Below, piece by piece: positions 35,204 to 45,473 of a stretch of DNA of 64,000 nt. The stretch comes from Bacillus sp. V3B (lineage in GTDB: Bacteria > Bacillota > Bacilli > Bacillales > Cytobacillaceae), in NCBI RefSeq assembly GCF_024494465.1, contig NZ_JAETXM010000014.1, positions 30,529-94,528 of the forward strand, read 5' to 3'. The stretch's first letter is position 1. Each line of letters starts with the position of its first letter. The notes beneath the pieces are model-generated. The model did not search any database, was not told the origin of the DNA, and saw nothing but the letters and a program-made list of their open reading frames with translations. The position numbers and the translations under genes were made by a program.

Positions 35204-35232
35204 TTGACAGTTTATCTTACATGACATATAAT
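35204..35232 (+). promoter_or_regulatory. Promoter with GlnR/TnrA-like site, glnR2-glnA2
   Basis: TTGACA (35204-35209) and TATAAT (35227-35232) are 17 bases apart. TGACAGTTTATCTTACA at 35205-35221 resembles the 17-base consensus TGTNA-N7-TNACA (one mismatch), overlapping the -35 box as expected for GlnR repression. Confidence 0.6.
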
Positions 35233-35274
35233 AAACTCAAGAAGTCAAAGTAAAGGAAATGGAGAAGAAGCCAA

Positions 35275-35682
35275 ATGACAGGAAGTCAAATTCGTCGCTC
35301 AATGCCACTCTTTCAAATTGGGGTAGTGATGCAACTAACTGAACTAACTGCTCGACAAATCCGTTACTATGAAGAACATAATTTGATTTCTCCAGCAAGA
35401 ACGGATGGAAAACGCCGACTCTTTTCCTTGAATGATATTGATACCTTGTTAGAAATTAAAGATTTGATTGACCAAGGCGTTAACATGGCAGGAATAAAAC
35501 AACTCTTCGCCATCAAAGTTGAAAAGTCACTTGAACAGGAACTACAAAAACAAGTTGTCAAGGAAAAACAGGAGCTTACAAATGATGAAATTAGAAAGCT
35601 TCTAAGGAAAGAGTTAACAAATGCTGGACGATTCAATCGGCCAACAATGCGTCAAGGAGATATGCATCGCTTTTTTCACTAA
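35275..35682 (+). CDS. glnR: Glutamine synthetase repressor GlnR, copy 2
   Basis: A 135-residue paralogue of the 33.2-kb gene with the same architecture. [20 protein letters not shown] gives the helix-turn-helix, then [20 protein letters not shown]. The tail ends [18 protein letters not shown] 35275 follows GGAGAAGAAGCC, nearly the same as copy 1. A better promoter and operator than copy 1 precede it. Both copies are full length and undamaged. The downstream gap to glnA2 contains a 116-bp tandem duplication. Confidence 0.93.
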   Translation: MTGSQIRRSMPLFQIGVVMQLTELTARQIRYYEEHNLISPARTDGKRRLFSLNDIDTLLEIKDLIDQGVNMAGIKQLFAIKVEKSLEQELQKQVVKEKQELTNDEIRKLLRKELTNAGRFNRPTMRQGDMHRFFH

Positions 35683-35692
35683 AATGATTGAT

Positions 35693-35927
35693 TAATAGAG
35701 CTGAATCTGTAAATGCTAAGAAAAATAGTTGATTTATTTAGGCCTTATTTCTTAACAAGTGTTTTGTACTATTTTTTCAATAAATACAAGCATATTTGGA
35801 AGGAATTAATAGAGCTGAATCTGTAAATGCTAAGAAAAATAGTTGATTCATTTAGGTGCTATTTCTTAGAAAAGTGTTTTATACTATTTTTTTTAATAAA
35901 TAAATACAAGCATATTTTGGGAGGAAT
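35693..35927 (+). repeat. 116-bp tandem duplication upstream of glnA2
   Basis: The unit beginning TAATAGAGCTGAATCTGTAA at 35693 recurs at 35809 with a few differences and a small AAATA insertion near the end. The second copy carries the ribosome site GGGAGGAATT used by glnA2; the first carries GGAAGGAATT. The glnR1-glnA1 gap has no equivalent. Confidence 0.9.
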
Positions 35928-35932
35928 TAAAA

Positions 35933-37267
35933 TTGGCAAAGTATACTAAAGAAGATATTCAACGCATGTGTCAAGAACAAAACGTAAAATATATCCGTTT
36001 GCAATTTACGGATATTTTAGGTGTAATCAAGAATGTAGAAATTCCGGTTAGCCAGCTTGAAAAGGCGCTTGATAATAAAATGATGTTTGACGGATCTTCG
36101 ATTGAAGGATTTGTACGTATCGAAGAATCAGATATGAATTTATACCCTGATTTAGACACTTTTGTTGTATTCCCTTGGACAGCTGAAAAAGGAAAAGTTG
36201 CACGTTTTATCTGTGATATTTATACTCCAGATGGAACTCCATTTGCTGGAGACCCACGTAATAACTTAAAACGTGTATTGAAAGAAATGGAAGACTTAGG
36301 ATTCACAGATTTCAACTTAGGACCTGAGCCAGAATTCTTCTTGTTCAAACTTGATGAAAAAGGTGAGCCAACTCTAGAATTAAATGATAGTGGCGGCTAC
36401 TTCGATTTAGCACCAACTGATTTAGGTGAAAATTGTCGTCGTGATATCGTTCTTGAACTTGAAGAAATGGGCTTTGAAATTGAAGCATCACACCATGAAG
36501 TTGCACCTGGGCAACATGAGATTGATTTCAAATATGCAGATGCTATTACAGCATGTGATTATATCCAAACGTTTAAATTGGTTGTAAAAACGATTGCTCG
36601 TAAACATGGTTTACATGCAACCTTTATGCCAAAACCATTGTTTGGTGTAAACGGATCTGGTATGCATTGTAACTTATCACTATTCAAGAACGGAGAAAAT
36701 GCGTTCTTTGATCCAAAAGCTGACTTGCAATTAAGTGAAACAGCTCGTCAATTTATTGCTGGTATTGTGAAACATGCAGAAGCTTTCACTGCAATTACAA
36801 ATCCAACAGTAAATTCTTATAAGCGTTTAGTACCTGGTTATGAAGCACCTTGTTATGTAGCTTGGTCAACAAGTAATCGTTCACCATTAATTCGTATTCC
36901 AGCTTCACGTGGTTTAAGCACACGTGTAGAAGTACGTAGTGTAGACCCTGCAGCGAATCCATATTTAGCACTAGCTGTTCTATTAAAAGCAGGTCTTGAT
37001 GGAGTGAAAAACAAATTAACTCCTCCAGCACCAGTTGACCGTAACATCTATGTTATGGATAAAGAAGAGCGTGTAGCTGAAGGTGTATCTGATCTACCAG
37101 CAACATTAGCTGCAGCTATTGGACATTTAAAATCAGATGAAGTCATGGTTTCTGCTCTTGGAGAGCATATCTTCGAACACTTCCTTGAAGCAAAAGAAAT
37201 TGAATGGGATATGTTCCGTACACAAGTTCACCCATGGGAACGCGAACAATATATGACAGTGTATTAA
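35933..37267 (+). CDS. glnA: Glutamine synthetase, copy 2 (canonical)
   Basis: A 444-residue glutamine synthetase starting at TTG 35933 after GGGAGGAATT. It keeps Asn-240 in FGVNGSGMH, the catalytic flap [14 protein letters not shown] and Arg-62, and is closer to B. subtilis GlnA than copy 1 is at several variable positions. The C-terminal [10 protein letters not shown] forms the surface that contacts GlnR and TnrA when feedback-inhibited. Likely the main biosynthetic enzyme. The use of TTG where copy 1 has ATG may lower its translation. Confidence 0.95.
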   Translation: MAKYTKEDIQRMCQEQNVKYIRLQFTDILGVIKNVEIPVSQLEKALDNKMMFDGSSIEGFVRIEESDMNLYPDLDTFVVFPWTAEKGKVARFICDIYTPDGTPFAGDPRNNLKRVLKEMEDLGFTDFNLGPEPEFFLFKLDEKGEPTLELNDSGGYFDLAPTDLGENCRRDIVLELEEMGFEIEASHHEVAPGQHEIDFKYADAITACDYIQTFKLVVKTIARKHGLHATFMPKPLFGVNGSGMHCNLSLFKNGENAFFDPKADLQLSETARQFIAGIVKHAEAFTAITNPTVNSYKRLVPGYEAPCYVAWSTSNRSPLIRIPASRGLSTRVEVRSVDPAANPYLALAVLLKAGLDGVKNKLTPPAPVDRNIYVMDKEERVAEGVSDLPATLAAAIGHLKSDEVMVSALGEHIFEHFLEAKEIEWDMFRTQVHPWEREQYMTVY

Positions 37268-37274
37268 TAATACG

Positions 37275-37308
37275 AAGCCTCAACACTATTGGTGTTGGGG
37301 TTTTTTTA
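37275..37308 (+). terminator. Terminator after glnA2
   Basis: AAGCCTCAACAC and GTGTTGGGGTT pair over TATTG and are followed by seven T residues. Confidence 0.9.
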
Positions 37309-37340
37309 TGGGTAATTTTATTTCTAAGGTTTAGATTGTG

Positions 37341-37533
37341 TTAACTTCATTCAGCAGAAGTCCTCCACTTCTGTAAGTGGGGGATGAATGCAAAAAGCTC
37401 TCTGATTCAGTGGGGGTTCAAACCGCGACTGAATGAAGTTAAGCCTCCGGCGGATGCCTCGGATTTTTTAAAGGTCATTTATCGAGCGAGCTCGATAAAA
37501 ATCCGGGCGCAAATTCGGCGGGGCGAATTTGAT
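37341..37533. repeat. 193-bp hairpin-rich dispersed repeat, copy 2
   Basis: Differs from the 23.1-kb copy at about three bases. Terminal arms TTAACTTCATTCAG and CTGAATGAAGTTAA (positions 37341 and 37442 as limits) pair perfectly over 14 bases here. It lies 33 bases after the glnA2 terminator. It contains no open frame and no target-site duplication that I can recognise. Confidence 0.75.
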
Positions 37534-37544
37534 TGATTATTGTA

Positions 37545-37662
37545 GATAAGTGGTCTTTGGTGTATGAGAATATATGTTTGATTCAATATGAATCACTTAA
37601 TGAGCGTGTATCCCAAAGGCTATTGGAGCATGAATACGATGGTTTAACACAGTCAAAGTTTA
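37545..37662 (+). repeat. Segment paralogous to 27.9 kb
   Basis: Open in one frame (YENICLIQYESLNERVSQRL, then LEHEYDGLTQSKFKKG), within a 72-codon frame at 37533-37751 that begins inside the repeat and lacks a ribosome site. The other copy at 27.9 kb has stops. I treat both as relics of an unrecognised gene. Confidence 0.45.
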
Positions 37663-37800
37663 AAAAGGGAAAGGTATTTAAGATATTCGTTTGGTCTAGG
37701 TATTTTTTCTTTTTTTACTATTTAATGATTTTGTTAATATTTTACTCGTAGATGAACAAACTATTTTTGAATATGTCCAAAATAGAGAAAAAAATATTCT

Positions 37801-37869
37801 AGTATGACAAATGTCACACCGTACGCATGACGTGTATGACTACAAAACGTTATTTTTCTTCCTTATAAT
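37801..37869 (+). promoter_or_regulatory. Probable DesR sites and promoter of the desaturase gene
   Basis: TATGACAAATGTCACA (37803-37818) and GCATGACGTGTATGAC (37825-37840) are two related TGAC-containing half-site pairs, as expected for tandem binding of phosphorylated DesR. TATAAT at 37864-37869 follows. The match to the known B. subtilis sites is from memory. Confidence 0.55.
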
Positions 37870-37941
37870 AAAAACATTAATTATAACTGGAAGCGAAAAT
37901 AAATAATGAAACGATAAAATATTAGGAGGAACAAACAAAGT

Positions 37942-38970
37942 ATGACGAAACAGTTACAGAAAGAACTAAAAAAAACAATGGCTCCTTACGAGAAAGCCAA
38001 TTTAAAGAATAGTGTTTGGCAAATAGTGAATACAGTCTTCCCTTTTTTTCTACTTTGGTATTTAGCTTACGAAAGCCTATCTATTTCTTACTTATTAACA
38101 CTAGGTTTAAACGTATTGGCTGCAGGTTTTATCGTTCGGACATTTATTATTTTTCATGACTGTTGTCATAATTCCTTTTTTAAAAACAAGCGTGCGAACG
38201 AAGTGGTTGGTACGATCACGGGGATTTTAACACTATTTCCTTTTCAACAATGGCGTCACAGTCATAATGTTCATCATGCAACAAGCAGTAATTTAAATAA
38301 ACGAGGAACTGGTGATATTTGGGTTATGACAGTCGAAGAATATGCTAATGCTCCTTTTGGGCAACGGTTAGCGTATCGGTTATATCGTAATCCAATCGTT
38401 ATGTTTGGTATTGGACCTATTTACTTATTTCTAGTCACTAACCGTTTCAATCGGAAAGATGCTCGTGTGAAAGAGCGTATGAATACGTATTTAATTAATC
38501 TTTCGGTTGTCTTACTATATGGAATGATGTGTTGGATTGTTGGTTGGCAGGCTTTTTTATTGATTCAAGGTCCGATTTTATTTATTGCAGGTTCTCTCGG
38601 CATTTGGCTATTCTATGTACAACATCACTTTGAAGATAGTTATTTTGCAAAAGACGAAGACTGGGACTTTGTGAAAGCAGCTGTAGAAGGAAGTTCGTTT
38701 TATAAACTTCCAAAGTTACTTCAATGGTTGACTGGAAATATTGGTTACCATCATGTTCATCATTTAAGCCCAAGAGTCCCTAATTATCATCTTGAAGAGG
38801 CTCATAATAATAATGTTCCATTAAAATCAGTTCCAACCGTCACGATTCGCTCAAGCTTACGTGCAGTTCAATATCGTCTATGGGATGAAGAAAATAAAAA
38901 GTTTGTTTGTTTTCAGACGGTGAAAAAAAGTTTAGCAAGGCAAAAACTTACACAAAAGGTGCTTGATTAA
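37942..38970 (+). CDS. des: Membrane acyl-lipid desaturase
   Basis: A 342-residue di-iron desaturase that introduces a double bond into membrane phospholipid acyl chains on cold shock. The three histidine boxes are HDCCHNS, HNVHHAT and HHVHHLSP, separated by four transmembrane helices. ATG 37942 follows AGGAGG. A two-component sensor and regulator follow at once, as in the B. subtilis des-desKR locus, and regulator-binding-like sites precede it. Length is typical. Confidence 0.93.
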   Translation: MTKQLQKELKKTMAPYEKANLKNSVWQIVNTVFPFFLLWYLAYESLSISYLLTLGLNVLAAGFIVRTFIIFHDCCHNSFFKNKRANEVVGTITGILTLFPFQQWRHSHNVHHATSSNLNKRGTGDIWVMTVEEYANAPFGQRLAYRLYRNPIVMFGIGPIYLFLVTNRFNRKDARVKERMNTYLINLSVVLLYGMMCWIVGWQAFLLIQGPILFIAGSLGIWLFYVQHHFEDSYFAKDEDWDFVKAAVEGSSFYKLPKLLQWLTGNIGYHHVHHLSPRVPNYHLEEAHNNNVPLKSVPTVTIRSSLRAVQYRLWDEENKKFVCFQTVKKSLARQKLTQKVLD

Positions 38971-39052
38971 GAGGGAGTTATAAAGACTTCCCTCTTTAAT
39001 TTTGCTATGATTATCTTATGTTCTTGAAAAATCATCAAAAAGAGGTTTATAA

Positions 39053-40174
39053 ATGAAAAAAAGACTTCAATTATTCCAAAGTAGTACCGGGGTTTCACCA
39101 TATATATGGGCGCTCTTTTCTGTTTTACCCTTTTATTTTATTTTTCAATGGTCAACGATACTTGAAATCGTTGCAGGCATCTTCTTGTCCATTTTCTTCT
39201 TTATTTCATATCGCTTTGCTTTTATATCAAAAGGATGGCTAAGGTATTTATGGACTTGTTTACTAATTATCATTTCGATCACGATGACCACTTTTTTGGG
39301 CTACGTTTACTTTGCTTTTTTTCTCGCTTATTTAATCGGTAATTTTGGGAATTGGGCGGCCTTTATTACTTTTTATATTATTCATTTAGTTAGTACAACA
39401 GCTGCCATTAGTGTTAATTTTATTATTCGAGATGAACTAATATTAAACCAATTACCCTTTATCATTCTTATTTTAATCAGTGTTATTCTTCTTCCTTTTA
39501 GTATTTACAACCGAAAAAAACGTGAACAACTTGAAGCTGAACTGGCGTTTGCGAATAAAAGAATTTCTGATTTAATTGTTCAAGAGGAACGACAGAGAAT
39601 TGCTCGTGATCTTCATGATACATTAGGTCAAAAGCTCTCACTTATTGGTTTAAAAAGTGATCTTGCAAGAAAAATTATTGACAAAGACCCAGAACAAGCT
39701 CGTACTGAGTTAAAAGATATTCAACAAACAGCAAGAACAGCGTTAAACGAAGTAAGAAAAATGGTATCCAACATGCGAGGTATTCGGTTAAAAGAAGAAA
39801 TCATTCGGGTTAAACAAATACTAGAAGCAGCTGGAATAAGATACGACAGTGAAAAGGATTTATCCTTATCGAATGTTTCATTGTTCGTTGAAAATATTTT
39901 AAGCATGTGTTTAAAAGAAGCTATCACGAATGTAGTAAAGCACAGTAAGGCTACAACTTGTCGTGTTTCAATTAAACAAAATGATAAGGAAGTTGTCATT
40001 AAGGTCTCGGACGACGGAATAGGTATCATATCTGAAGATGTTTTTGAAAAAGGGAATGGATTATTGGGGATGAAAGAAAGATTAGAGTTTGTGAATGGAA
40101 ACCTTGAAGTGATGTCTGGAAACGGGACGACGATCGCCATCAAAGTACCAAATGTCGTTAAACAGTCAGAATAG
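39053..40174 (+). CDS. desK: Membrane thermosensor histidine kinase DesK
   Basis: A 373-residue sensor kinase with four or five N-terminal transmembrane helices (about 15-165) that sense membrane thickness on cooling. A coiled-coil linker leads to the HisKA_3 domain with ERQRIARDLHDTLGQKLSL, whose His is the phosphate acceptor. The HATPase domain has N box LKEAITNVVKHS and G boxes VSDDGIGI and GNGLLGMKER. Eleven bases before desR. ATG 39053 follows AGAGGTTT. Context defines the name. Confidence 0.9.
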   Translation: MKKRLQLFQSSTGVSPYIWALFSVLPFYFIFQWSTILEIVAGIFLSIFFFISYRFAFISKGWLRYLWTCLLIIISITMTTFLGYVYFAFFLAYLIGNFGNWAAFITFYIIHLVSTTAAISVNFIIRDELILNQLPFIILILISVILLPFSIYNRKKREQLEAELAFANKRISDLIVQEERQRIARDLHDTLGQKLSLIGLKSDLARKIIDKDPEQARTELKDIQQTARTALNEVRKMVSNMRGIRLKEEIIRVKQILEAAGIRYDSEKDLSLSNVSLFVENILSMCLKEAITNVVKHSKATTCRVSIKQNDKEVVIKVSDDGIGIISEDVFEKGNGLLGMKERLEFVNGNLEVMSGNGTTIAIKVPNVVKQSE

Positions 40175-40185
40175 GGGGAGCTAGG

Positions 40186-40785
40186 ATGATTCGTATTGTG
40201 ATTGCGGAAGACCAGCAAATGATGCTGGGGGCCTTAGGATCATTGCTTAATTTAGAGGAGGATATGGAGGTAGTTGGGAAAGCAAGTAATGGAGAGCAGG
40301 TGATCTCTCTTGTACAGCAACATCAACCAGATATTTGTATTATGGATATTGAAATGCCCTTGAAAAGTGGTCTTGAAGCTGCAGAAGAGTTAAAAGGGCA
40401 AGGGTGCAAGGTCATTATATTAACCACGTTTGCCCGGACGGGTTATTTCCAACGTGCTCTGAAAGCAGGCGTAAGCGGATATTTACTAAAAGATAGTCCA
40501 AGTGAGGAATTGGCAAATACCATACGCAGTGTCATAGATGGAAAACGAGTTTATGCACCAGAACTGATGGATGGTTTTTATAGTGAAGAAAATCCACTAA
40601 CCGAACGCGAGAAGGAAGTATTAGAACTTGTATCCTATGGGAAAAACACGAAGGAAATTGCAGAAGAGCTACGAATCAAATCTGGAACAGTAAGAAACTA
40701 TATTTCTACCATTTTGGATAAGTTAGAAGTAAAAAATCGGATTGAAGCCATTTCAAGATCGAAAGAAAAAGGCTGGTTTAAGTGA
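40186..40785 (+). CDS. desR: Response regulator DesR (NarL family)
   Basis: A 199-residue regulator. The receiver domain (1-120) has the acidic pair EDQ at the start, phospho-acceptor in IMDIEMP and conserved Lys in LLKDSPSEE. The LuxR-type helix-turn-helix (135-199) has LTEREKEVLELVSYGKNTKE and IAEELRIKSGTVRNYISTIL. It activates des when phosphorylated by DesK in the cold. ATG 40186 follows GGGGGAG. A convergent lexA follows. Confidence 0.92.
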   Translation: MIRIVIAEDQQMMLGALGSLLNLEEDMEVVGKASNGEQVISLVQQHQPDICIMDIEMPLKSGLEAAEELKGQGCKVIILTTFARTGYFQRALKAGVSGYLLKDSPSEELANTIRSVIDGKRVYAPELMDGFYSEENPLTEREKEVLELVSYGKNTKEIAEELRIKSGTVRNYISTILDKLEVKNRIEAISRSKEKGWFK

Positions 40786-40887
40786 TGAAAAGCTTCAAAA
40801 TAAATTTTCTAGGCGTAAGATTCTATTTTATTAAGGTAGAACTCTTACGCCTTTTCTATGTTTAGTGAAAAGGTCTGGAAAATAAGA

Positions 40888-41511
40888 TCAATGAATATGA
40901 CGATAAACCCCAATGACTTTTCCTAAAATAGTAACGGCTTTTAGAATAATAGGCTCTAATGTAGAGTTTTCAGGTTGTAGACGAAAAAAATCGGCTTCTT
41001 TAAAGAAGCGTTTGACTGTCGCTTCATGGTCCTCTGTCATTGCGACAACAATATCAGCGTTATTAGCTGTATTTTGCTGTCTAACAATCACGTAATCTCC
41101 GTCAAGAATTCCCGCTTCAATCATGCTTTCTCCCATCACTTCGAGCATAAATAATTGTTCGTCAGCTGGTGCAAGACGTTCAGGTAGTGGGAAAAACTCT
41201 TCTACATTTTCAATAGCTGTAATCGGAAGTCCTGCCGTAACCTTTCCAACAACGGGAACATTAATGACTTTATTCTTTGGAATATGAGAATTCTGATCAA
41301 GATCCAAAATCTCAATAGCCCTTGGTTTAGTAGGATCTCTTCTAATGAGACCTTTGCTCTCAAGGCGAGCTAAATGACCATGAACAGTTGAACTGGATGC
41401 AAGACCGACTGCTTGACCAATTTCTCTAACGGAAGGTGGGTATCCCTTTTGTCTTACCTCATTTTTAATAAAGTCGAGTATGTCTTGTTGTCGTTTTGAT
41501 ATTTTTGTCAT
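40888..41511 (-). CDS. lexA: SOS repressor LexA
   Basis: A 207-residue repressor. Start ATG 41511 after AAGGGGTGA; a longer GTG start has no ribosome site. The N-terminal winged helix has [20 protein letters not shown]. The self-cleavage site is Ala-Gly in VTAGLP, with the catalytic serine in GESMIEAGI and lysine in ATVKRFF. RecA filaments stimulate the cleavage after DNA damage. It is divergent from yneA, with SOS boxes between. Confidence 0.96.
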   Translation of the reverse strand: MTKISKRQQDILDFIKNEVRQKGYPPSVREIGQAVGLASSSTVHGHLARLESKGLIRRDPTKPRAIEILDLDQNSHIPKNKVINVPVVGKVTAGLPITAIENVEEFFPLPERLAPADEQLFMLEVMGESMIEAGILDGDYVIVRQQNTANNADIVVAMTEDHEATVKRFFKEADFFRLQPENSTLEPIILKAVTILGKVIGVYRHIH

Positions 41512-41571
41512 TGTAATCACCCCTTATCATTTTATTATTATTCATATTATAGCACGAAATATGAAATTTCA

Positions 41572-41651
41572 CAAACGTAAGTTCGAAAAACCCCTTGACT
41601 TAAAACAAACGTTCGCACTATAATGAAAACAAGATATAGAACGTATATTCT
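41572..41651 (+). promoter_or_regulatory. LexA boxes and promoter of yneA
   Basis: Consensus CGAAC-N4-GTTCG is approximated by CAAACGTAAGTTCG (41572-41585), AAAACAAACGTTCG (41602-41615) and AGAACGTATATTCT (41638-41651). TTGACT (41595-41600) and TATAAT (41619-41624), 18 apart, form the yneA promoter; two boxes overlap or border it. Confidence 0.8.
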
Positions 41652-41668
41652 AAAATGAGGTGTTGAAG

Positions 41669-41989
41669 TTGAAGAAATTGTGGAAGAATTACTCGTATGC
41701 TATTATTCTAGTTGTTTTAACAATGATTGCGTTATGGCTTATAAAGATTAATGTAGCATCTTCTCCAGAACATTATATGACAATAACGGTGATGGATGGT
41801 GATTCCTTATGGGGAATTTCACAGAAGTATGAAAGCCAACACGGACTTACAGAAAAAGAGTTTGTCGAGTGGGTAGAACAGTATAACGGTATCTATGGTG
41901 ACAATATTTTTTCCGGCGATAACTTAGTCATTCCCATTAAATATCAGCCAGTAGATAGGACGGATTACCATGATTTGGCAAGTCAGTAA
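41669..41989 (+). CDS. yneA: SOS cell-division inhibitor YneA
   Basis: A 106-residue membrane-anchored protein. Start TTG 41669, because GAGGTGTTG is properly spaced for it. One N-terminal transmembrane helix (about 11-30) is followed by an extracellular LysM domain with YMTITVMDGDSLWGISQKYE and NLVIPI. YneA halts septation during the SOS response by acting on late divisome steps. LexA boxes precede it. Next is yneB, 22 bases on. Confidence 0.92.
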   Translation: MKKLWKNYSYAIILVVLTMIALWLIKINVASSPEHYMTITVMDGDSLWGISQKYESQHGLTEKEFVEWVEQYNGIYGDNIFSGDNLVIPIKYQPVDRTDYHDLASQ

Positions 41990-42008
41990 CAGAAATGATA
42001 GGTGATAA

Positions 42009-42668
<660 letters not shown>

Positions 42669-42750
42669 TTGCAAAAATGATTTGCATTTTGTAACATGTC
42701 TTGTATTCTATATTATAGAAAAAGTAAAGTTCGTATGGAAGGTGGGTAAC

Positions 42751-42990
42751 ATGCTTTCAAAAGATAAACTAGCCAGAATCAATGAATTAGCCAAAAAAGC
42801 AAAAACAACAGGTTTGACAGAACTAGAAGCAAAGGAACAGTCGAAACTTCGAGGTGAATATTTACAAACATTTCGTTCATCGATGTTAAATACGCTAAAG
42901 TCTGTTAGTGTGATTGATCCAGAAGGTAATGATGTAACGCCTGAAAAACTCAAGAAATTACAACGTAACCGTGATGATCGTTTACATTAA
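42751..42990 (+). CDS. ynzC: YnzC, DUF896 protein
   Basis: A 79-residue helical protein; start ATG 42751 after AAGGTGGG. MLSKDKLARINELAKKAK, TGLTELEAKEQSKLRGEYL and the short VIDPEGNDVTPEKL are the DUF896 pattern; YnzC is a helical hairpin with a flexible tail and no known activity. It is third in the SOS operon in B. subtilis. A terminator follows. Confidence 0.9.
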   Translation: MLSKDKLARINELAKKAKTTGLTELEAKEQSKLRGEYLQTFRSSMLNTLKSVSVIDPEGNDVTPEKLKKLQRNRDDRLH

Positions 42991-42995
42991 TGTAG

Positions 42996-43052
42996 AAGAG
43001 CAAACTTTGTCCGTGTATCAGACTTGATCACTTCAAAGTTTTGCTCTTTTTT
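42996..43052 (+). terminator. Terminator after ynzC
   Basis: AGAGCAAACTTTG and CAAAGTTTTGCTCT pair over a loop of about 26 bases, followed by T residues. Confidence 0.85.
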
Positions 43053-43273
43053 CTTACATTGTTTTGTACAATCAGACCAATAATAAGATCGTTAGATACG
43101 ATAGATTACGCATATTTTCAAAATGAAGTCGAAAATAGGGTAATTTATGTGTTTTTTAATATAATTTGTTGAATAAAATGCCTACTCCCTATAATATTAA
43201 AAGCGTAGGAAAGAATGAATAGAGATATTGAACTTATCCCAATTCAATTTAAACAGGAAAGGATGTTTTATCA

Positions 43274-45283
43274 ATGTTTGATCAAATCGATTCTTTAGCG
43301 ATTGCTTCTATTCGGACATTATCAATTGATGCAATCGAGAAAGCGAATTCCGGTCATCCGGGTATGCCAATGGGAGCTGCTCCAATGGCGTACACGTTAT
43401 GGAGCCGATATATGAATCATAATCCAAAAAATCCAAATTGGTTTAACCGCGATCGTTTTGTACTATCTGCTGGTCATGGCTCCATGTTACTCTATAGCCT
43501 ACTTCATCTTTCGGGTTACGACTTGAGCATGAATGACCTCAAAGAGTTTCGCCAGTGGGGAAGCAAGACGCCAGGACATCCTGAATATGGACATACAGCA
43601 GGTGTAGATGCAACAACGGGTCCGCTTGGACAAGGGATTGCTATGGGCGTCGGAATGGCAATGGCTGAACGACATCTAGCTGAAGTATATAATAAAGAAA
43701 ATTATCAAGTTGTGGATCATTTTACATACAGTATTTGCGGTGATGGAGATTTAATGGAAGGGGTTTCTGCTGAGGCTGCTTCATTAGCTGGTCATTTAAA
43801 ACTAGGTAGACTTGTTGTTCTTTATGATTCGAATGACATTTCACTTGATGGTGATTTAAATCAGTCTTTCTCTGAAAGTGTGGCAGATCGTTTCAAATCA
43901 TATGGATGGCAATATTTACGTGTAGAAGATGGGAATGATTTAACAGAAATCTCTAAAGCGATTGAAGAAGCAAAGCAAGATGAGTCAAGACCAACTTTAA
44001 TCGAAGTTCGTACCGTGATTGGCTATGGTTCACCAAATAAATCAGGAAAATCAGCTTCTCATGGAGCACCGCTTGGAGCGGATGAAATCAAATTAACAAA
44101 AGAAGCATACCAATGGACTTTTGAAGAGGATTTCCATATTCCACAAGAGGTTTATGACCACTTTAAGGCTCAGATTACTGAAAGTGGTGAGAAAAAAGAA
44201 AAAGAATGGACAGAACTTTTTACACAATATAAAAATGAATTTCCTGAATTAGGAAATCAACTAGAACAAGCAATTCATAATGAATTACCTGAAGGTTGGA
44301 GTAAGGATCTTCCTGTTTATGAAGAAGGAAAAAGTCTTGCAAGTCGTGCTTCATCTGGAGAAACATTAAATGCAATTGCAAAAAATCTACCTTCTCTATT
44401 TGGTGGTTCTGCTGACCTTGCCGGTTCAAATAAAACGTTACTTAAAGGTGAAACTGACTTTTTACCAGGTTCTTATGATGGACGAAATATCTGGTTCGGT
44501 GTACGTGAATTTGCAATGGGTGCTGCCCTAAATGGGATGACTCTTCACGGTGGAGTAAAAGTATTTGGGGGAACTTTCTTTGTTTTCTCTGATTATTTAC
44601 GCCCTGCTATCCGTTTAGCTGCTCTAATGGGGCTTCCTGTCACATACGTATTCACACATGATAGTATTGCGGTAGGAGAAGATGGGCCTACACATGAACC
44701 AGTTGAACAGTTAGCTGCTTTACGTGCGATGCCAAATCTGTCTATTATTCGTCCAGCAGATGGCAATGAAACGGCAGCGGCTTGGAGACTTGCCATTGAG
44801 TCAACAAATCAGCCAACAGCATTGATATTAACAAGACAAAACTTACCAACATTAAAAGGTACTGTTAATGGTGCTGCTTATGATGGAGTTTCAAAAGGTG
44901 CTTATGTGGTATCACCTGCAACCAAAGAAACTGCAGATGTATTATTACTTGCTTCTGGATCAGAAGTTAATCTTGCTGTTAGTGCACAACAAGTATTAGA
45001 AAGTGAAGGCATCTACGCGTCTGTTGTCAGCATGCCATCGTGGGATCGTTTCGAGACTCAATCGAAAGAGTATAAAGAAACGGTTATTCCTAAAACAGTT
45101 AAGAAGAGATTGGCTATTGAAATGGGTTCACCTTTAGGCTGGCACCGATATGCTGGAGATGAAGGAGATGTCCTTGCAATTGATCAGTTTGGGGCTTCTG
45201 CACCAGCTGAACAAATCCTTAAAGAGTATGGTTTTACAGTAGAAAATGTAGTAGCACGTGTAAAAGGACTACTACAAAACTAA
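43274..45283 (+). CDS. tkt: Transketolase
   Basis: A 669-residue thiamine-diphosphate enzyme that transfers two-carbon ketol units in the non-oxidative pentose phosphate pathway. SGHPGMPMG and the H in GHGSMLL mark the N-terminal domain; [14 protein letters not shown] with NDISLDG is the TPP-binding motif. [30 protein letters not shown] and the C-terminal domain follow. ATG 43274 follows AAAGGATG. Full length. Confidence 0.97.
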   Translation: MFDQIDSLAIASIRTLSIDAIEKANSGHPGMPMGAAPMAYTLWSRYMNHNPKNPNWFNRDRFVLSAGHGSMLLYSLLHLSGYDLSMNDLKEFRQWGSKTPGHPEYGHTAGVDATTGPLGQGIAMGVGMAMAERHLAEVYNKENYQVVDHFTYSICGDGDLMEGVSAEAASLAGHLKLGRLVVLYDSNDISLDGDLNQSFSESVADRFKSYGWQYLRVEDGNDLTEISKAIEEAKQDESRPTLIEVRTVIGYGSPNKSGKSASHGAPLGADEIKLTKEAYQWTFEEDFHIPQEVYDHFKAQITESGEKKEKEWTELFTQYKNEFPELGNQLEQAIHNELPEGWSKDLPVYEEGKSLASRASSGETLNAIAKNLPSLFGGSADLAGSNKTLLKGETDFLPGSYDGRNIWFGVREFAMGAALNGMTLHGGVKVFGGTFFVFSDYLRPAIRLAALMGLPVTYVFTHDSIAVGEDGPTHEPVEQLAALRAMPNLSIIRPADGNETAAAWRLAIESTNQPTALILTRQNLPTLKGTVNGAAYDGVSKGAYVVSPATKETADVLLLASGSEVNLAVSAQQVLESEGIYASVVSMPSWDRFETQSKEYKETVIPKTVKKRLAIEMGSPLGWHRYAGDEGDVLAIDQFGASAPAEQILKEYGFTVENVVARVKGLLQN

Positions 45284-45326
45284 TAATTAAGTAGCCGTTT
45301 GTTTACTTTAACAAATGATTAAATAC

Positions 45327-45368
45327 AAAAGAGGAGGATTGTTTATTTTTTAAACATCCTCCTCTTTT
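45327..45368 (+). terminator. Terminator after tkt
   Basis: AAAAGAGGAGGATTGTTTA and TAAACATCCTCCTCTTTT pair with one bulge. Confidence 0.85.
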
Positions 45369-45473
45369 ACCATTCAGGCGAGAAAATTTCTTCTTTACTG
45401 TGTTGGCAATCATATTGTAACCCTGTATAGGAAGGTAGCTTCTAAAAGCACTACATAGGAAGACACTATTCCA

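Noticed and set aside
37533..37751. 72-codon frame as a gene
   Set aside because: It starts at the end of the 193-bp repeat, lacks a ribosome site and ends in a low-complexity hydrophobic run; listed as a repeat segment instead.
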